A DNA stretch of 64,000 bases from Microbulbifer variabilis (GCF_023716485.1 NZ_CP092418.1:2215001-2279000); one strand, 5' to 3'. Shown: positions 1-9,105, numbered from the stretch's first letter. Program-made: numbers and translations. Notes: generated by a model not told the origin, from the letters alone.

Positions 1-1
1 A

Positions 2-181
2 TTAGGCATTCAGTTCCTTAAGTCCGATGTGTACCCGGTGGATTATCTGCCATCAGAACTATCTTGGGCAGATGTGGCTTTAGTAGTTGGTGCGGGCTTC
101 CTGCTCAGCCTGCTGGCCACGCTCTATCCTGCGTTCCAGGCCAGTCGTGTGCAACCTGCCGCGGCGCTGCGAAACGAATAG
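2..181 (+). CDS. LolC/LolE-family ABC transporter permease, C-terminal fragment
   Basis: The window opens inside a gene; the last 59 codons are visible. The peptide has the typical end of the LolC/LolE inner-membrane permeases: a short periplasmic stretch (VDYLPSEL), a final hydrophobic helix (ALVVGAGFLLSLLATLYPAF) and the tail ASRVQPAAALRNE. LolCDE extracts lipoproteins from the inner membrane and hands them to LolA for transport to the outer membrane. Whether this copy is LolC or LolE cannot be told from the end alone. The DUF2062 gene nearby fits the lolCDE/DUF2062/comEC neighbourhood of pseudomonads. Confidence 0.85.
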   Translation, partial: LGIQFLKSDVYPVDYLPSELSWADVALVVGAGFLLSLLATLYPAFQASRVQPAAALRNE

Positions 182-191
182 GCGGTTTTGA

Positions 192-614
192 TTGGTGCCG
201 AGCAAGGCTTTCCATGTTTTGCGCAAGCTGCTGCCGCTACCGGCGGCACTTACTGCCTGGGTCCTCGTTCTTGTGGCGAGCCTTAAATTTGAAAGCTGGC
301 GGGTAATGACCTTCTGCCCGGATGGTATGCGCGAAGGATCTGTGTGCTATGCCGCAGGTTGGCAGGTCTTACCTCTATGGTTGATCTGCCTGGGCGCTAT
401 GATCTCTGCCTTGGTGGTGGTTTGGGTGGTGGCCTTAACCGCCGCAGGAAGTCGGGTTAAGGCTGCATCCATATCTTTTTTGCTAGGGACTTTTGTAGCC
501 CTGGCATTGGGGGCTGTCACCGATCATGCCCTGCCAGCATTGCTGGCCATAGCAGCAGGCGCTGCGGCTTTGGGTTGGGTCGACAAGTGCTTTGGAAGTG
601 AGGCTAGCTGCTGA
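192..614 (+). CDS. small integral membrane protein, function unknown
   Basis: A 140-residue hydrophobic protein 10 bp after the permease and on its strand, so probably co-transcribed. It starts with TTG or with the GTG one codon later; no clear ribosome binding site decides. At least three membrane segments are visible: about residues 14-31, 56-82 and 92-128. A cysteine-containing loop lies between the first two (CPDGMREGSVCYAAG). I do not recognise a family. The last 11 bases overlap the end of the convergent DUF2062 gene. The codon pattern and position make it a plausible real gene, but it could be a lineage-specific orphan. Confidence 0.5.
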   Translation: MVPSKAFHVLRKLLPLPAALTAWVLVLVASLKFESWRVMTFCPDGMREGSVCYAAGWQVLPLWLICLGAMISALVVVWVVALTAAGSRVKAASISFLLGTFVALALGAVTDHALPALLAIAAGAAALGWVDKCFGSEASC

Positions 615-1131
615 CCGCTGAGCGGCGCTCAATACGTAGCTTCCAGCGTTTTACTACATGCCAGCGCCACAGGGCGCGCATAGAAAAATAGGCGATAGTG
701 GCAAAGAAAACCCCCGCCAGCACTGAGCCAAAAAACAGCGGCATCCAGATTTTCCCTACTTCTTCCGTCAACCACTCCCAAGAGAGCTCGATATCAAAGT
801 CCACCGGGGGCGTGCCCAGAATCCATGCGCCCAGTTTATAGGTGCTGTAGAAGATTGCCGGCATAGTCACCGGATTGCTGATCCATACCAGAATAATCGA
901 TAGCGGAAGATTGCAGCGCAGCCATAGAGCGAGCAGTGCGGCAATAATCATCTGCCCTGGCAATGGCAGGAAGCTGGTGAACACGCCAACGGCAAAGGCG
1001 ACTGAAACTGAGTGTCGGTTCAGGTGAAATAGGTTGGGATCGTGGAGAAGAGTCCCCAGAAACTTGAGCCCATTCTTGGCTCGGATTTCTTCGGGGCTTG
1101 GCAGCCATCGCCTGATAATACTCTTCGGCAT
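604..1131 (-). CDS. DUF2062 domain membrane protein
   Basis: A 175-residue protein when started at the ATG at 1131 (MPKSIIRRWLPSPEEI). The reading frame is open further upstream, but that extension is low complexity and lacks the family's usual beginning. The DUF2062 signature is present: LHDPNLFHLNRHSVSVAFAVG followed by FLPLPGQM and VWISNPVTMPAIF, with two or three membrane segments. DUF2062 proteins are uncharacterised inner-membrane proteins. In many gammaproteobacteria the gene sits between lolCDE and comEC; here comEC lies 40 kb further on. It is convergent with the small membrane protein. Confidence 0.85.
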   Translation of the reverse strand: MPKSIIRRWLPSPEEIRAKNGLKFLGTLLHDPNLFHLNRHSVSVAFAVGVFTSFLPLPGQMIIAALLALWLRCNLPLSIILVWISNPVTMPAIFYSTYKLGAWILGTPPVDFDIELSWEWLTEEVGKIWMPLFFGSVLAGVFFATIAYFSMRALWRWHVVKRWKLRIERRSAVSS

Positions 1132-1338
1132 AACTCTATCTGAAACCTGGGTGCTGGCAGCCTTGTTAATGAGTGCTGTACCGGGGTTTGGAAAATTCGT
1201 TCGTCGGGATTTTTTCCCTACCCCAGATAAGCATAGAGCGCCCAGGGTGGTAGGGCATGCCGTATCTGGCGCGGGCGCTATTATGCCCACTTAGTGATGG
1301 CAAAACTACTACCGTGAAAGAAGTCATTTTACGCCATT

Positions 1339-1352
1339 AATTGTCAACAATT
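1339..1352. promoter_or_regulatory. candidate GntR operator 1 of the prp operon
   Basis: The dyad AATTGTCAACAATT has perfect 6-bp arms around CA. It shares the TTGTC-AACAA/GACAA core with the second dyad 62 bp downstream. TTGT-N-ACAA palindromes are typical FCD-subfamily GntR sites, and the adjacent gene encodes such a regulator. Function is inferred. Confidence 0.6.
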
Positions 1353-1369
1353 AGTCATGTGGATTCGAG

Positions 1370-1398
1370 TTGACGCCCAGGTCGCACTCATTTATGGT
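1370..1398 (+). promoter_or_regulatory. candidate sigma-70 promoter for gntR-prpBC-acnD-prpF
   Basis: TTGACG (1370-1375) and TATGGT (1393-1398) are separated by 17 bp. One operator lies upstream and the other just downstream of the expected start of transcription, an arrangement that suits repression. Assigned by eye. Confidence 0.45.
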
Positions 1399-1413
1399 CT
1401 GCAATCCCAAAGA

Positions 1414-1425
1414 ATTGTCGACAAT
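1414..1425. promoter_or_regulatory. candidate GntR operator 2 of the prp operon
   Basis: The perfect 12-bp palindrome ATTGTCGACAAT lies 12 bp before the regulator's ATG. It matches the core of operator 1, and its position downstream of the candidate promoter would allow autorepression. Confidence 0.65.
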
Positions 1426-1436
1426 GTTAAAGTCAT

Positions 1437-2117
1437 ATGGGTGTCACTGGAGCCAACAGCCCCTTGCGGGAGCCACATCAGAGCCTGGCTGAGCGCCTGT
1501 TTTTGACCTTGCGCGGTGAAATTGTGGAAGGTCGCATACCTGCAGGCAGCAAGATTAGTGAGCCGGAATTGGCCCGCCGCTTCAATGCCAGTCGCGGCAG
1601 TTTGCGTGAAGCCCTGATGCGTTTGGAGTCTCTGGGTTTGCTGGAGCGCCGGGTAAACATAGGTGCCCGTGTGGTGGAGCTGAGTGAGCGTGGTCTGCTG
1701 GAACTCTACGAAGTGCGCGAAGCTTTGGAGGGCATGGCCTGCCGCCTTGCCGCTGAGCAGCGCAGCGAGGAAGACCTGTTGGAACTGCGCCAGATGTTGT
1801 CGCGCCACGAACAGCAGGAAGAGCTGCAAGCCGGTAAGGCGTATTTTCAGCCGGAGGGAGACTTCGACTTCCATTTCCGTATTGTGCAGGCCTCGAAGAA
1901 TGATCTGCTGATCGACACCCTGTGCAACCGTCTTTATTACCGTGTTCGTATGTATCGCTATCAGCTGGGCATGGCCAGCCCCAGGGCACAGCGCGCTTTT
2001 CGCGAACACAGCCACATTATCGAAGCCATAGAAGCGGGGGATGGTGAATTGGCGGAGCTGTTGATGCGCCGACATATCCGTGCTTCCAGGCAGAATATTG
2101 AAAATAAACTGAGGTAG
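1437..2117 (+). CDS. GntR-family regulator (FCD subfamily) of the methylcitrate cycle
   Basis: A 226-residue protein with an N-terminal winged helix-turn-helix (about 15-80, containing EPELARRFNASRGSLREALMRL) and an all-alpha FCD ligand-binding domain (about 88-215). Histidines at DFHFRIV and EHSHIIEAI are of the type that bind metal in FCD domains. It is the first gene of the prp cluster; prpB starts 3 bp after its stop, so translation is probably coupled. By position it is the propionate-responsive regulator found at the head of prpB-prpC-acnD-prpF clusters in Pseudomonas and Shewanella. The effector is likely 2-methylcitrate or a related acid (inference). The ribosome binding site of the ATG is weak. 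Confidence 0.9.
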   Translation: MGVTGANSPLREPHQSLAERLFLTLRGEIVEGRIPAGSKISEPELARRFNASRGSLREALMRLESLGLLERRVNIGARVVELSERGLLELYEVREALEGMACRLAAEQRSEEDLLELRQMLSRHEQQEELQAGKAYFQPEGDFDFHFRIVQASKNDLLIDTLCNRLYYRVRMYRYQLGMASPRAQRAFREHSHIIEAIEAGDGELAELLMRRHIRASRQNIENKLR

Positions 2118-2120
2118 AGC

Positions 2121-2999
2121 ATGAGCCAAAAGCCTTCCGCCGGCGCGCGTTTCCGCAGCGCCCTTGCCGAGAACCAACCGCTTCAAGTGGTTGGCACCAT
2201 AAACGCCTATTCCGCCATTATGGCCGAGCGTATTGGCCACAAGGCGATTTACCTTTCCGGTGCCGGTGTTGCCAATGCCTCCTACGGCCTGCCGGATCTG
2301 GGTATGACCAGCCTAGACAATGTGCTAGAGGATGTGCGTCGTATTACTGCAGCCAGTGAGCTGCCGTTGCTGGTGGATATCGATACCGGCTGGGGTGGCG
2401 CTTTTAACATCGCCCGTACTGTCAAAGAAATGATTCGCGCCGGTGCCGCAGCGGTGCATATCGAAGATCAGGTGGCACAGAAGCGCTGTGGCCACCGCCC
2501 GAATAAAGAGATTGTTTCCAAGCAGGAGATGGTGGATCGCATCAAAGCTGCCGTGGATGCACGCACCGATGATGACTTCTTTATCATGGCCCGCACTGAT
2601 GCCTTCGCCCAAGAAGGTTTGGATGCCGCTGTTGAACGCGCTCAGGCCTGTATCGAAGCTGGTGCAGACGGTATTTTTGCGGAAGCTGTCACCAAGTTGG
2701 AGCACTATCGCGCATTTAAAGACGCGCTGAACGTGCCGATTCTGGCGAATATCACCGAATTTGGTAAAACCGAGCTCTATAACGCCAAAGAGTTGGGCGA
2801 AGCCGGCGCAGATATCGTACTGTATCCGCTGTCGGCGTTCCGAGCTATGAACCGTGCGGCGGAGAATGTGTATACCAGCATTCTGCAAAATGGTGACCAG
2901 AAAGCGGTAGTGGATACCATGCAGACCCGCGAGGAGCTTTACGACTACCTCAATTATCACGTATTCGAGCAGAAGCTCGATGAGCTGTTCAAGAAGTAA
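2121..2999 (+). CDS. prpB: 2-methylisocitrate lyase
   Basis: A 292-residue cytoplasmic enzyme of the PEP mutase/isocitrate lyase superfamily. It splits 2-methylisocitrate into pyruvate and succinate, the last step of the methylcitrate cycle. Diagnostic features are the catalytic loop KRCGHRPNK with Cys123, the metal-binding [11 protein letters not shown] (Asp86/Asp88), and the substrate motif [12 protein letters not shown]. Length matches family members (about 290-300). It lies between the GntR regulator and prpC in the conserved operon order. Confidence 0.96.
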   Translation: MSQKPSAGARFRSALAENQPLQVVGTINAYSAIMAERIGHKAIYLSGAGVANASYGLPDLGMTSLDNVLEDVRRITAASELPLLVDIDTGWGGAFNIARTVKEMIRAGAAAVHIEDQVAQKRCGHRPNKEIVSKQEMVDRIKAAVDARTDDDFFIMARTDAFAQEGLDAAVERAQACIEAGADGIFAEAVTKLEHYRAFKDALNVPILANITEFGKTELYNAKELGEAGADIVLYPLSAFRAMNRAAENVYTSILQNGDQKAVVDTMQTREELYDYLNYHVFEQKLDELFKK

Positions 3000-3097
3000 T
3001 TCACTTTATAAACCGTGTGAGATGCCGGGTTAGGTTGCTTGCATGGCGGTTTTCGGACGAACACAGAAACTGTGCCTACAAAGGGGAGATAAGGAAG

Positions 3098-4225
3098 ATG
3101 GCAGAAAAAGCATTGAGTGGCGCCGGCTTGCGTGGCCAGGTAGCGGGTAAAACTGCGTTGTCCACGGTAGGTAAATCCGGCTCTGGCCTCACTTACCGCG
3201 GTTACGATATCAAAGACCTGGCCCAACACTGCGAGTTTGAAGAAGTTGCCTACCTGATTTTCTACGGAGAGCTGCCCACCAGCGACCAGTTGGCGGAATA
3301 CAAGGCCTTATTAAAAGGTTTGCGCGGTTTGCCGCAAGCACTGAAAGAAGTGCTGGAGCGTATTCCCGCCGATGCCCATCCGATGGACGTAATGCGTACT
3401 GGATGCTCCATGCTGGGCAACCTGGAAGGGGAAGAGTCCTTCGCGCAGCAGCTGGAAAAAGCCAACCGCTTACTGGCTGCTTTTCCCTCCATCATTTGCT
3501 ACTGGTATCGTTTCACCCACGACAACGTGCGCATTGAAACGGATACCGACGATGACAGCATCGGCGGCCACTTCCTGCATATGCTGCGCGGTGAGAAACC
3601 CAATGCCCTGCATGAGCAGGTGATGAATGTTTCCCTGATCCTCTACGCAGAGCACGAGTTTAACGCGTCCACTTTCACTGCGCGTGTTTGTGCCTCTACC
3701 CTGTCTGATCTGTTTAGCTGCATTACCGGTGCTATCGGCACTCTGCGTGGCCCGTTGCATGGCGGCGCCAACGAGGCGGCAATGGAAATGATCGAGCGTT
3801 TTGCCAACCCGGATGAAGCAGAGAAAGAACTGCTGGGTATGCTGGAGCGCAAAGAGAAAATCATGGGCTTCGGCCACGCGATTTATCGCGAATCCGATCC
3901 GCGCAACGAGATCATCAAAGCCTGGTCTGAGAAACTGTCTGAAGATGTGGGCGATAAGGTCTTGTACCCGGTTTCCGTACGCTGCGAAGAAGTCATGTGG
4001 CGCGAGAAAAAGTTGTTCTGTAATGCCGACTTTTTCCATGCATCCGCTTATCACTTTATGGGAATTCCCACCAAATTGTTCACGCCGATTTTTGTAATGT
4101 CGCGTGTTACTGGTTGGGCTGCCCACGTATTTGAACAGCGTGCAGACAACCGCATTATTCGCCCGAGCGCTGAATATGTAGGTGTCGAACCGCGCGAAGT
4201 ACCGCCTATCGCCGAGCGCGGTTAA
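3098..4225 (+). CDS. prpC: 2-methylcitrate synthase
   Basis: A 375-residue citrate synthase-family enzyme that condenses propionyl-CoA with oxaloacetate to 2-methylcitrate. The start at 3098 is preferred over an upstream in-frame ATG (3017) because it is preceded by a GGGGAGATAAGGAAG ribosome binding region and gives the usual length. The citrate synthase triad is visible: His221 (GPLHGG), His260 (GFGHAIYR) and Asp311 (CNADFFHASAYH). The operon context with prpB and acnD supports PrpC over a housekeeping citrate synthase. Confidence 0.95.
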   Translation: MAEKALSGAGLRGQVAGKTALSTVGKSGSGLTYRGYDIKDLAQHCEFEEVAYLIFYGELPTSDQLAEYKALLKGLRGLPQALKEVLERIPADAHPMDVMRTGCSMLGNLEGEESFAQQLEKANRLLAAFPSIICYWYRFTHDNVRIETDTDDDSIGGHFLHMLRGEKPNALHEQVMNVSLILYAEHEFNASTFTARVCASTLSDLFSCITGAIGTLRGPLHGGANEAAMEMIERFANPDEAEKELLGMLERKEKIMGFGHAIYRESDPRNEIIKAWSEKLSEDVGDKVLYPVSVRCEEVMWREKKLFCNADFFHASAYHFMGIPTKLFTPIFVMSRVTGWAAHVFEQRADNRIIRPSAEYVGVEPREVPPIAERG

Positions 4226-4229
4226 TTTT

Positions 4230-4265
4230 CATTTCACTATTGAAATGAGGCACACCCAGTGTGCC
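4230..4265 (+). promoter_or_regulatory. tandem hairpins between prpC and acnD
   Basis: Two small perfect hairpins follow prpC: CATTTCA/TGAAATG with a 4-base loop (4230-4247), and GGCACAC/GTGTGCC with a 3-base loop (4249-4265). The intergenic gap is 129 bp, the only long gap inside the operon. They could be an mRNA processing or stability element, or a leaky attenuator. No T-run directly follows, so a strong terminator is unlikely. Confidence 0.45.
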
Positions 4266-4354
4266 GGCTTCAGGTTGCCTTTTTGGGTGATCTGGAGCCT
4301 CTCTCAGAAGAGACACGACTTTAAAAAGATTCGACTGAACTGATTTACCTAGCT

Positions 4355-6952
4355 ATGAATACTGATTACCGCAAATCACTGCCCGGTACCGACCTCGATT
4401 ATTTCGATACCCGCGCCGCCGTTGACGCGATCCAGCCCGGAGCCTATGCCAAACTGCCGTATACCTCACGTATTCTGGCGGAAAACCTAGTGCGTCGCTG
4501 CGAGCCGGAAAAACTGTCCGACTCGCTGAAGCAGATTATCGAGCGTAAACGCGAGCTGGATTTTCCCTGGTTCCCGGCGCGAGTGGTGTGCCACGATATC
4601 CTCGGCCAAACCGCATTGGTAGACCTGGCCGGTCTGCGCGATGCCATTGCCGATAAAGGCGGTGATCCCGCCAAGGTAAATCCAGTTGTTCCTACCCAGT
4701 TGATTGTGGACCACTCCCTCGCGGTAGAGCACCCCGGTTTTGAGAAGGATGCTTTTGAAAAGAATCGTGCGGTAGAGGAGCGTCGTAACGAAGATCGCTT
4801 CCACTTTATCAACTGGACCAAAACCGCATTTGAAAACGTCGATGTGATTCCCCCCGGTAACGGCATCATGCACCAGATCAACTTGGAGAAAATGTCTCCG
4901 GTGGTGCAGGTGCGTGAAGGCGTGGCCTTCCCGGATACTTGTGTTGGTACCGACAGTCACACGCCGATGGTCGATGCTCTGGGTGTGATTTCTGTGGGCG
5001 TTGGCGGCCTGGAAGCTGAAAGCGTAATGCTCGGCCGCGCCTCTTATATGCGTCTGCCGAATATCGTTGGGGTGGAACTTACCGGAAAATTGCAGCCCGG
5101 GATTACCGGTACCGATTTGGTACTGGCTCTCACTGAATTCCTACGCCGCGAGCGTGTGGTCGGAGCCTACCTGGAATTCTACGGTGAAGGGGCTTCCAAC
5201 CTGACCCTGGGGGATCGCGCCACTATTTCCAATATGACTCCAGAGTATGGCGCGACTGCGGCCATGTTCTCCATCGATGAGCAAACCATCGACTACCTCA
5301 AACTCACCGGCCGCGATGATGAGCAGGTAGCTTTGGTAGAGAAGTTTGCCAAGGAAACGGGCCTCTGGTCCGATACCTTGAAGGATGCCGAATACGAGCG
5401 CGTACTGAAGTTCGATCTGGACAAAGTAGGTCGTAACCTTGCAGGCCCCTCCAACCCTCACGCGCTGCTGCCGGCCTCGGAACTGGCCAATCGCGGTATC
5501 GCCAAGGCCTGGGAAGAGAAAGCTGGTGAGATGCCCGATGGTGCTGTGATTATCGCGGCGATTACCAGCTGCACCAATACCAGTAACCCGCGCAATATGA
5601 TTGCCGCAGGCCTGATTGCCCGTAATGCGAACAAGCTCGGCCTGACCCGCAAGCCCTGGGTGAAATCCTCCCTGGCGCCGGGCTCCAAAACGGTAAAAAT
5701 GTATCTGGAAGAGGCCGACCTGCTACCGGATCTGGAGCAGATGGGCTTCGGTGTAGTGGCTTTCGCCTGTACCACCTGTAATGGCATGAGCGGTGCCCTG
5801 GACCCGAAAATCCAGCAGGAAGTGATCGACCGCGATCTGTATGCCACCGCGGTCCTGTCCGGAAACCGCAACTTCGATGGTCGTATCCACCCCTATGCCA
5901 AGCAGGCTTTCCTGGCTTCACCGCCGCTGGTCGTTGCCTACGCTATTGCCGGCACCATCCGTTTTGATATCGAAAAAGATGCGCTGGGATACGATGCCGA
6001 TGGCAACCCGATTACCCTGAAAGATATCTGGCCCAGCGACGAAGAGATCGATGCAATCGTACGTCAGAGCGTGAAGCCGCAGCAGTTCCGCGATGTGTAT
6101 ATTCCCATGTTCGAAGAGCGGGATGCCGCAGAAGAGCAGGGTCACGCACTCTATGACTGGCGCCCGATGAGTACCTATATTCGCCGTCCACCTTATTGGG
6201 AAGGTGCCCTGGCAGGCGAGCGCAGCTTGAAGGGCATGCGCCCGCTGGCGGTGCTGGGTGACAATATCACTACCGACCACTTGTCTCCCTCCAATGCCAT
6301 TCTGGCCAGCAGTGCTGCCGGTGAATACCTGGCGAAGATGGGATTGCCGGAAGAGGACTTTAACTCCTACGCAACCCACCGTGGTGACCACCTCACTGCC
6401 CAGCGTGCAACTTTCGCTAACCCGAAGCTGCTCAACGAAATGGTTCGCGATGATAAGGGCGAGATTCGCCAGGGCTCTCTGGCTCGTGTCGAGCCGGAAG
6501 GGCAGGTTACCCGTATGTGGGAGGCGATCGAGACTTATATGGATCGCAAGCAGCCGCTGATTATCATTGCCGGTGCCGACTATGGGCAGGGCTCTTCCCG
6601 TGATTGGGCTGCGAAAGGTGTACGCCTGGCCGGCGTGGAGGCGATTGCCGCCGAAGGCTTTGAACGTATTCACCGCACTAACCTGATCGGTATGGGCGTG
6701 TTGCCGCTAGAGTTTAAGCCGGGAACTACTCGCGAAACCCTGGGTATCGACGGTACTGAAAGTTTCGACGTAATCGGTGAGCGTACCCCCCATGCCACGC
6801 TGACTCTACTGATCCACCGCGCCAACGGTGAGACAGTTGAAGCTCCGGTAACCTGCCGCTTGGATACTGCAGAAGAGGTTTCCATTTATGAGGCTGGGGG
6901 TGTTTTGCAGCGCTTTGCGAAAGACTTCCTCGAAGCAGAGGCGACGGCTTAA
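4355..6952 (+). CDS. acnD: Fe/S-dependent 2-methylcitrate dehydratase
   Basis: An 865-residue aconitase-superfamily enzyme that dehydrates 2-methylcitrate, with PrpF needed for the correct isomer of 2-methylaconitate. The three 4Fe-4S cysteines are visible: Cys406 (TSCTNTSNP) and Cys472/Cys475 (FACTTCNGMSG). The C-terminal swivel-domain loop GADYGQGSSRDWAAKG is also clear. AcnD is assigned over AcnA because of its place between prpC and prpF. The stop codon is immediately followed by the ATG of prpF (taaatg), indicating coupled translation. Confidence 0.96.
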   Translation: MNTDYRKSLPGTDLDYFDTRAAVDAIQPGAYAKLPYTSRILAENLVRRCEPEKLSDSLKQIIERKRELDFPWFPARVVCHDILGQTALVDLAGLRDAIADKGGDPAKVNPVVPTQLIVDHSLAVEHPGFEKDAFEKNRAVEERRNEDRFHFINWTKTAFENVDVIPPGNGIMHQINLEKMSPVVQVREGVAFPDTCVGTDSHTPMVDALGVISVGVGGLEAESVMLGRASYMRLPNIVGVELTGKLQPGITGTDLVLALTEFLRRERVVGAYLEFYGEGASNLTLGDRATISNMTPEYGATAAMFSIDEQTIDYLKLTGRDDEQVALVEKFAKETGLWSDTLKDAEYERVLKFDLDKVGRNLAGPSNPHALLPASELANRGIAKAWEEKAGEMPDGAVIIAAITSCTNTSNPRNMIAAGLIARNANKLGLTRKPWVKSSLAPGSKTVKMYLEEADLLPDLEQMGFGVVAFACTTCNGMSGALDPKIQQEVIDRDLYATAVLSGNRNFDGRIHPYAKQAFLASPPLVVAYAIAGTIRFDIEKDALGYDADGNPITLKDIWPSDEEIDAIVRQSVKPQQFRDVYIPMFEERDAAEEQGHALYDWRPMSTYIRRPPYWEGALAGERSLKGMRPLAVLGDNITTDHLSPSNAILASSAAGEYLAKMGLPEEDFNSYATHRGDHLTAQRATFANPKLLNEMVRDDKGEIRQGSLARVEPEGQVTRMWEAIETYMDRKQPLIIIAGADYGQGSSRDWAAKGVRLAGVEAIAAEGFERIHRTNLIGMGVLPLEFKPGTTRETLGIDGTESFDVIGERTPHATLTLLIHRANGETVEAPVTCRLDTAEEVSIYEAGGVLQRFAKDFLEAEATA

Positions 6953-8134
6953 ATGTTGAAATTTGTTCCTCAAGTCAAAATCCCCGCGACTTATATGCGC
7001 GGGGGCACCAGTAAGGGCGTTTTCTTCCGTTTACAGGATCTACCCGAAGTTGCGCAGGTTCCAGGAGAGGCCCGTGATAATTTGCTGTTGCGGGTAATTG
7101 GCAGCCCGGACCCTTACGGAAAGCATACCGATGGGATGGGTGGAGCCACTTCGAGCACCAGCAAAACAGTGATCCTGTCTGCCTGTGATAAGCCCGATCA
7201 CGATGTGAACTACCTGTTTGGCCAGGTTTCCATCGATAAGCCCATGGTCGATTGGAGTGGTAACTGCGGTAATCTCACTGCGGCTGTTGGAGCTTTTGCG
7301 ATTAATAGCGGTTTTGTGGATGCTGCGCGAATTCCAGAAAATGGTATTTGTACAGTGCGCATTTGGCAGGCCAATATTGGCCAAACCATTATTGCCCATG
7401 TACCTATTACCAACGGTGAAGTGCAGGAAACCGGAGATTTCGAGCTGGATGGTGTAACTTTCCCGGCAGCCGAAGTGGAAATTGAGTTTATGGACCCCTC
7501 GGACGGCGAGGGTGCCATGCTTCCCACCGGTAACCCAGTCGATGATCTCGAAGTGCCAGGAATTGGTGTACTCAAGGCGACCATGATCAATGCCGGTATC
7601 CCCACGATCTTCGTCAATGCGGAAGATATTGGCTATACCGGCACCGAGCTGCAGGATGCCATTAATGGCGATAGCAAGGCGCTCGCCATGTTCGAGACCA
7701 TCCGTGCCCACGGTGCGGTGAAGATGGGCCTGATTTCCTCTGTGGAGGAAGCCGCGGCTCGGCAGCACACGCCGAAGATCGCCTTTGTCGCCAAGCCGCA
7801 GGACTACATTGCCTCCAGTGGAAAAAAGGTAGCGGCGCAAGATATTGATTTGCTTGTGCGAGCCCTCTCCATGGGTAAGCTGCACCACGCCATGATGGGT
7901 ACAGCCGCCGTGGCTATAGGAACTGCAGCGGCTATTCCCGGCACCCTAGTCAACCTTGCCGCCGGTGGGGGTGATCGTAACTCCATTTGCTTTGGCCATC
8001 CTTCAGGCACATTGCGGGTTGGAGCCCATGCGAAAGTGGTTGATGGCCAGTGGGTTGCCACCAAAGCCATTATGAGCCGTAGTGCGCGCATCCTGATGGA
8101 AGGCTGGGTGCGAGTGCCAGGCGATAGTTTCTAG
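6953..8134 (+). CDS. prpF: 2-methylaconitate cis-trans isomerase
   Basis: A 393-residue protein of the PrpF/diaminopimelate epimerase-like fold. It isomerises the AcnD product to the cis-2-methylaconitate used by aconitase. The family signature YMRGGTSKGVFF is at residues 14-25, followed by GGATSSTSKTV, the WSGNCGN loop and the C-terminal GHPSGTLRVGA. It abuts acnD with no gap and is followed by a strong terminator, closing the operon. In related bacteria prpD usually follows; here prpD is at 38.8 kb. Confidence 0.96.
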   Translation: MLKFVPQVKIPATYMRGGTSKGVFFRLQDLPEVAQVPGEARDNLLLRVIGSPDPYGKHTDGMGGATSSTSKTVILSACDKPDHDVNYLFGQVSIDKPMVDWSGNCGNLTAAVGAFAINSGFVDAARIPENGICTVRIWQANIGQTIIAHVPITNGEVQETGDFELDGVTFPAAEVEIEFMDPSDGEGAMLPTGNPVDDLEVPGIGVLKATMINAGIPTIFVNAEDIGYTGTELQDAINGDSKALAMFETIRAHGAVKMGLISSVEEAAARQHTPKIAFVAKPQDYIASSGKKVAAQDIDLLVRALSMGKLHHAMMGTAAVAIGTAAAIPGTLVNLAAGGGDRNSICFGHPSGTLRVGAHAKVVDGQWVATKAIMSRSARILMEGWVRVPGDSF

Positions 8135-8155
8135 TCTTGGTATAATCACATCTTT

Positions 8156-8178
8156 AGGGGCGTGATACGCCCCTTTTT
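8156..8178 (+). terminator. rho-independent terminator of the prp operon
   Basis: The stem AGGGGCG/CGCCCCT with a 5-base loop is followed by TTTTT, 22 bp after the prpF stop. The structure is textbook quality. Confidence 0.88.
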
Positions 8179-8430
8179 AGTGGTCGGCTTGTACTCTTGA
8201 AGGGTTTCTATTTTATTAGCCGGCTCACACAATACTTTCGTAGACTCTCATACAGCTTTGGGCTACCTTTCCCTGCACCCCGAGCCACCCATTCCAGCCC
8301 CTGGTTTATCCTCGGCCGCAATCTCACTCGGGTCTTACGCTGTTTCTATAAGAATACAGTTTGATTATTAGGTAGTGCTCTTGGCGAAATTACACATCGC
8401 CGTGCTTCTTATTGTTAGCAGGAAATAAAC

Positions 8431-9105
8431 TTGGTAGCAGCCAAATCGTTAATGTCGCTCGGTGGCGATAACACTATCGATGAAACTCTATTTGCACACA
8501 TCGCTAGGGATCTTACCGAGCAGGGCTATAGTATTCGCCATGCCGCACTACCCGAATCACTCTCCAGTGCGCTTTTTACCTATCAGCAGGAAATGAACGG
8601 AGAGAAATTTATTGATGCAGGGGTCGGGCGAGGTGACGATTACCTACGGAATGAATTCGTGCGAACGGATGAAATTTGTTGGATTACCGGGGAATCTGCT
8701 ACAGGAAGAGATTGGCTCAGCTGGGCGGGCCAGCTTCAGGTTTATCTCAATAGGCATCTTTTTCTGGGGCTCTTCTCATTTGAAAGCCATTTTGCCCATT
8801 ACCGGCCTGGGGACTACTACAAAAGGCACTACGATGCATTTCGCGGAGAGGCGAACCGGGTGCTCTCATTGGTCGTCTATCTTAATCCAGGCTGGAGCAC
8901 TTCGGATGCTGGTGAGCTTGTGCTCTACAAAGATGAGCAGGATAGGGTCGGCACCAAAGTAACGCCGTTAATGGGAACGGTAGTGACTTTCTTAAGTGAG
9001 GAGTTTCCCCACGAAGTTCTACCAGCTAATCGGGATCGCTACTCCATTGCAGGCTGGTTTCGGGTAAATACTTCAGTAACCGATCGGGTTGATCCGCCCC
9101 GTTAA
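8431..9105 (+). CDS. 2OG-Fe(II) oxygenase, prolyl-hydroxylase-like
   Basis: A 224-residue single-domain dioxygenase. The iron triad and 2-oxoglutarate anchor are visible: His133 and Asp135 (RHYDAF), His194 (FPHEVLP) and Arg203 (RYSIAGWF). This spacing fits the prolyl 4-hydroxylase/SM-20-like group. The start is a TTG, chosen because AGGAAA lies 5-10 bp upstream; a later ATG at 8452 would remove only seven residues. It stands alone, followed by a TonB-dependent receptor on the same strand. The substrate is unknown; the relatives hydroxylate proteins or small molecules. Confidence 0.85.
   Translation: MVAAKSLMSLGGDNTIDETLFAHIARDLTEQGYSIRHAALPESLSSALFTYQQEMNGEKFIDAGVGRGDDYLRNEFVRTDEICWITGESATGRDWLSWAGQLQVYLNRHLFLGLFSFESHFAHYRPGDYYKRHYDAFRGEANRVLSLVVYLNPGWSTSDAGELVLYKDEQDRVGTKVTPLMGTVVTFLSEEFPHEVLPANRDRYSIAGWFRVNTSVTDRVDPPR

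Larger units (their letters stand above)
1132..1436. other. divergent intergenic region, DUF2062 gene / prp operon
   Basis: A 305-bp gap between divergent genes. It holds two palindromic candidate operators (1339-1352 and 1414-1425) and a candidate sigma-70 promoter between them, listed separately. The rest shows no supported gene. Confidence 0.6.

Noticed and set aside
1132..1290. N-terminal extension of the DUF2062 protein
   Set aside because: The residues do not fit the family and the ATG at 1131 gives the typical beginning.
4355..6952. Housekeeping aconitase AcnA
   Set aside because: Position between prpC and prpF with abutting stop and start codons argues for the methylcitrate-specific AcnD.
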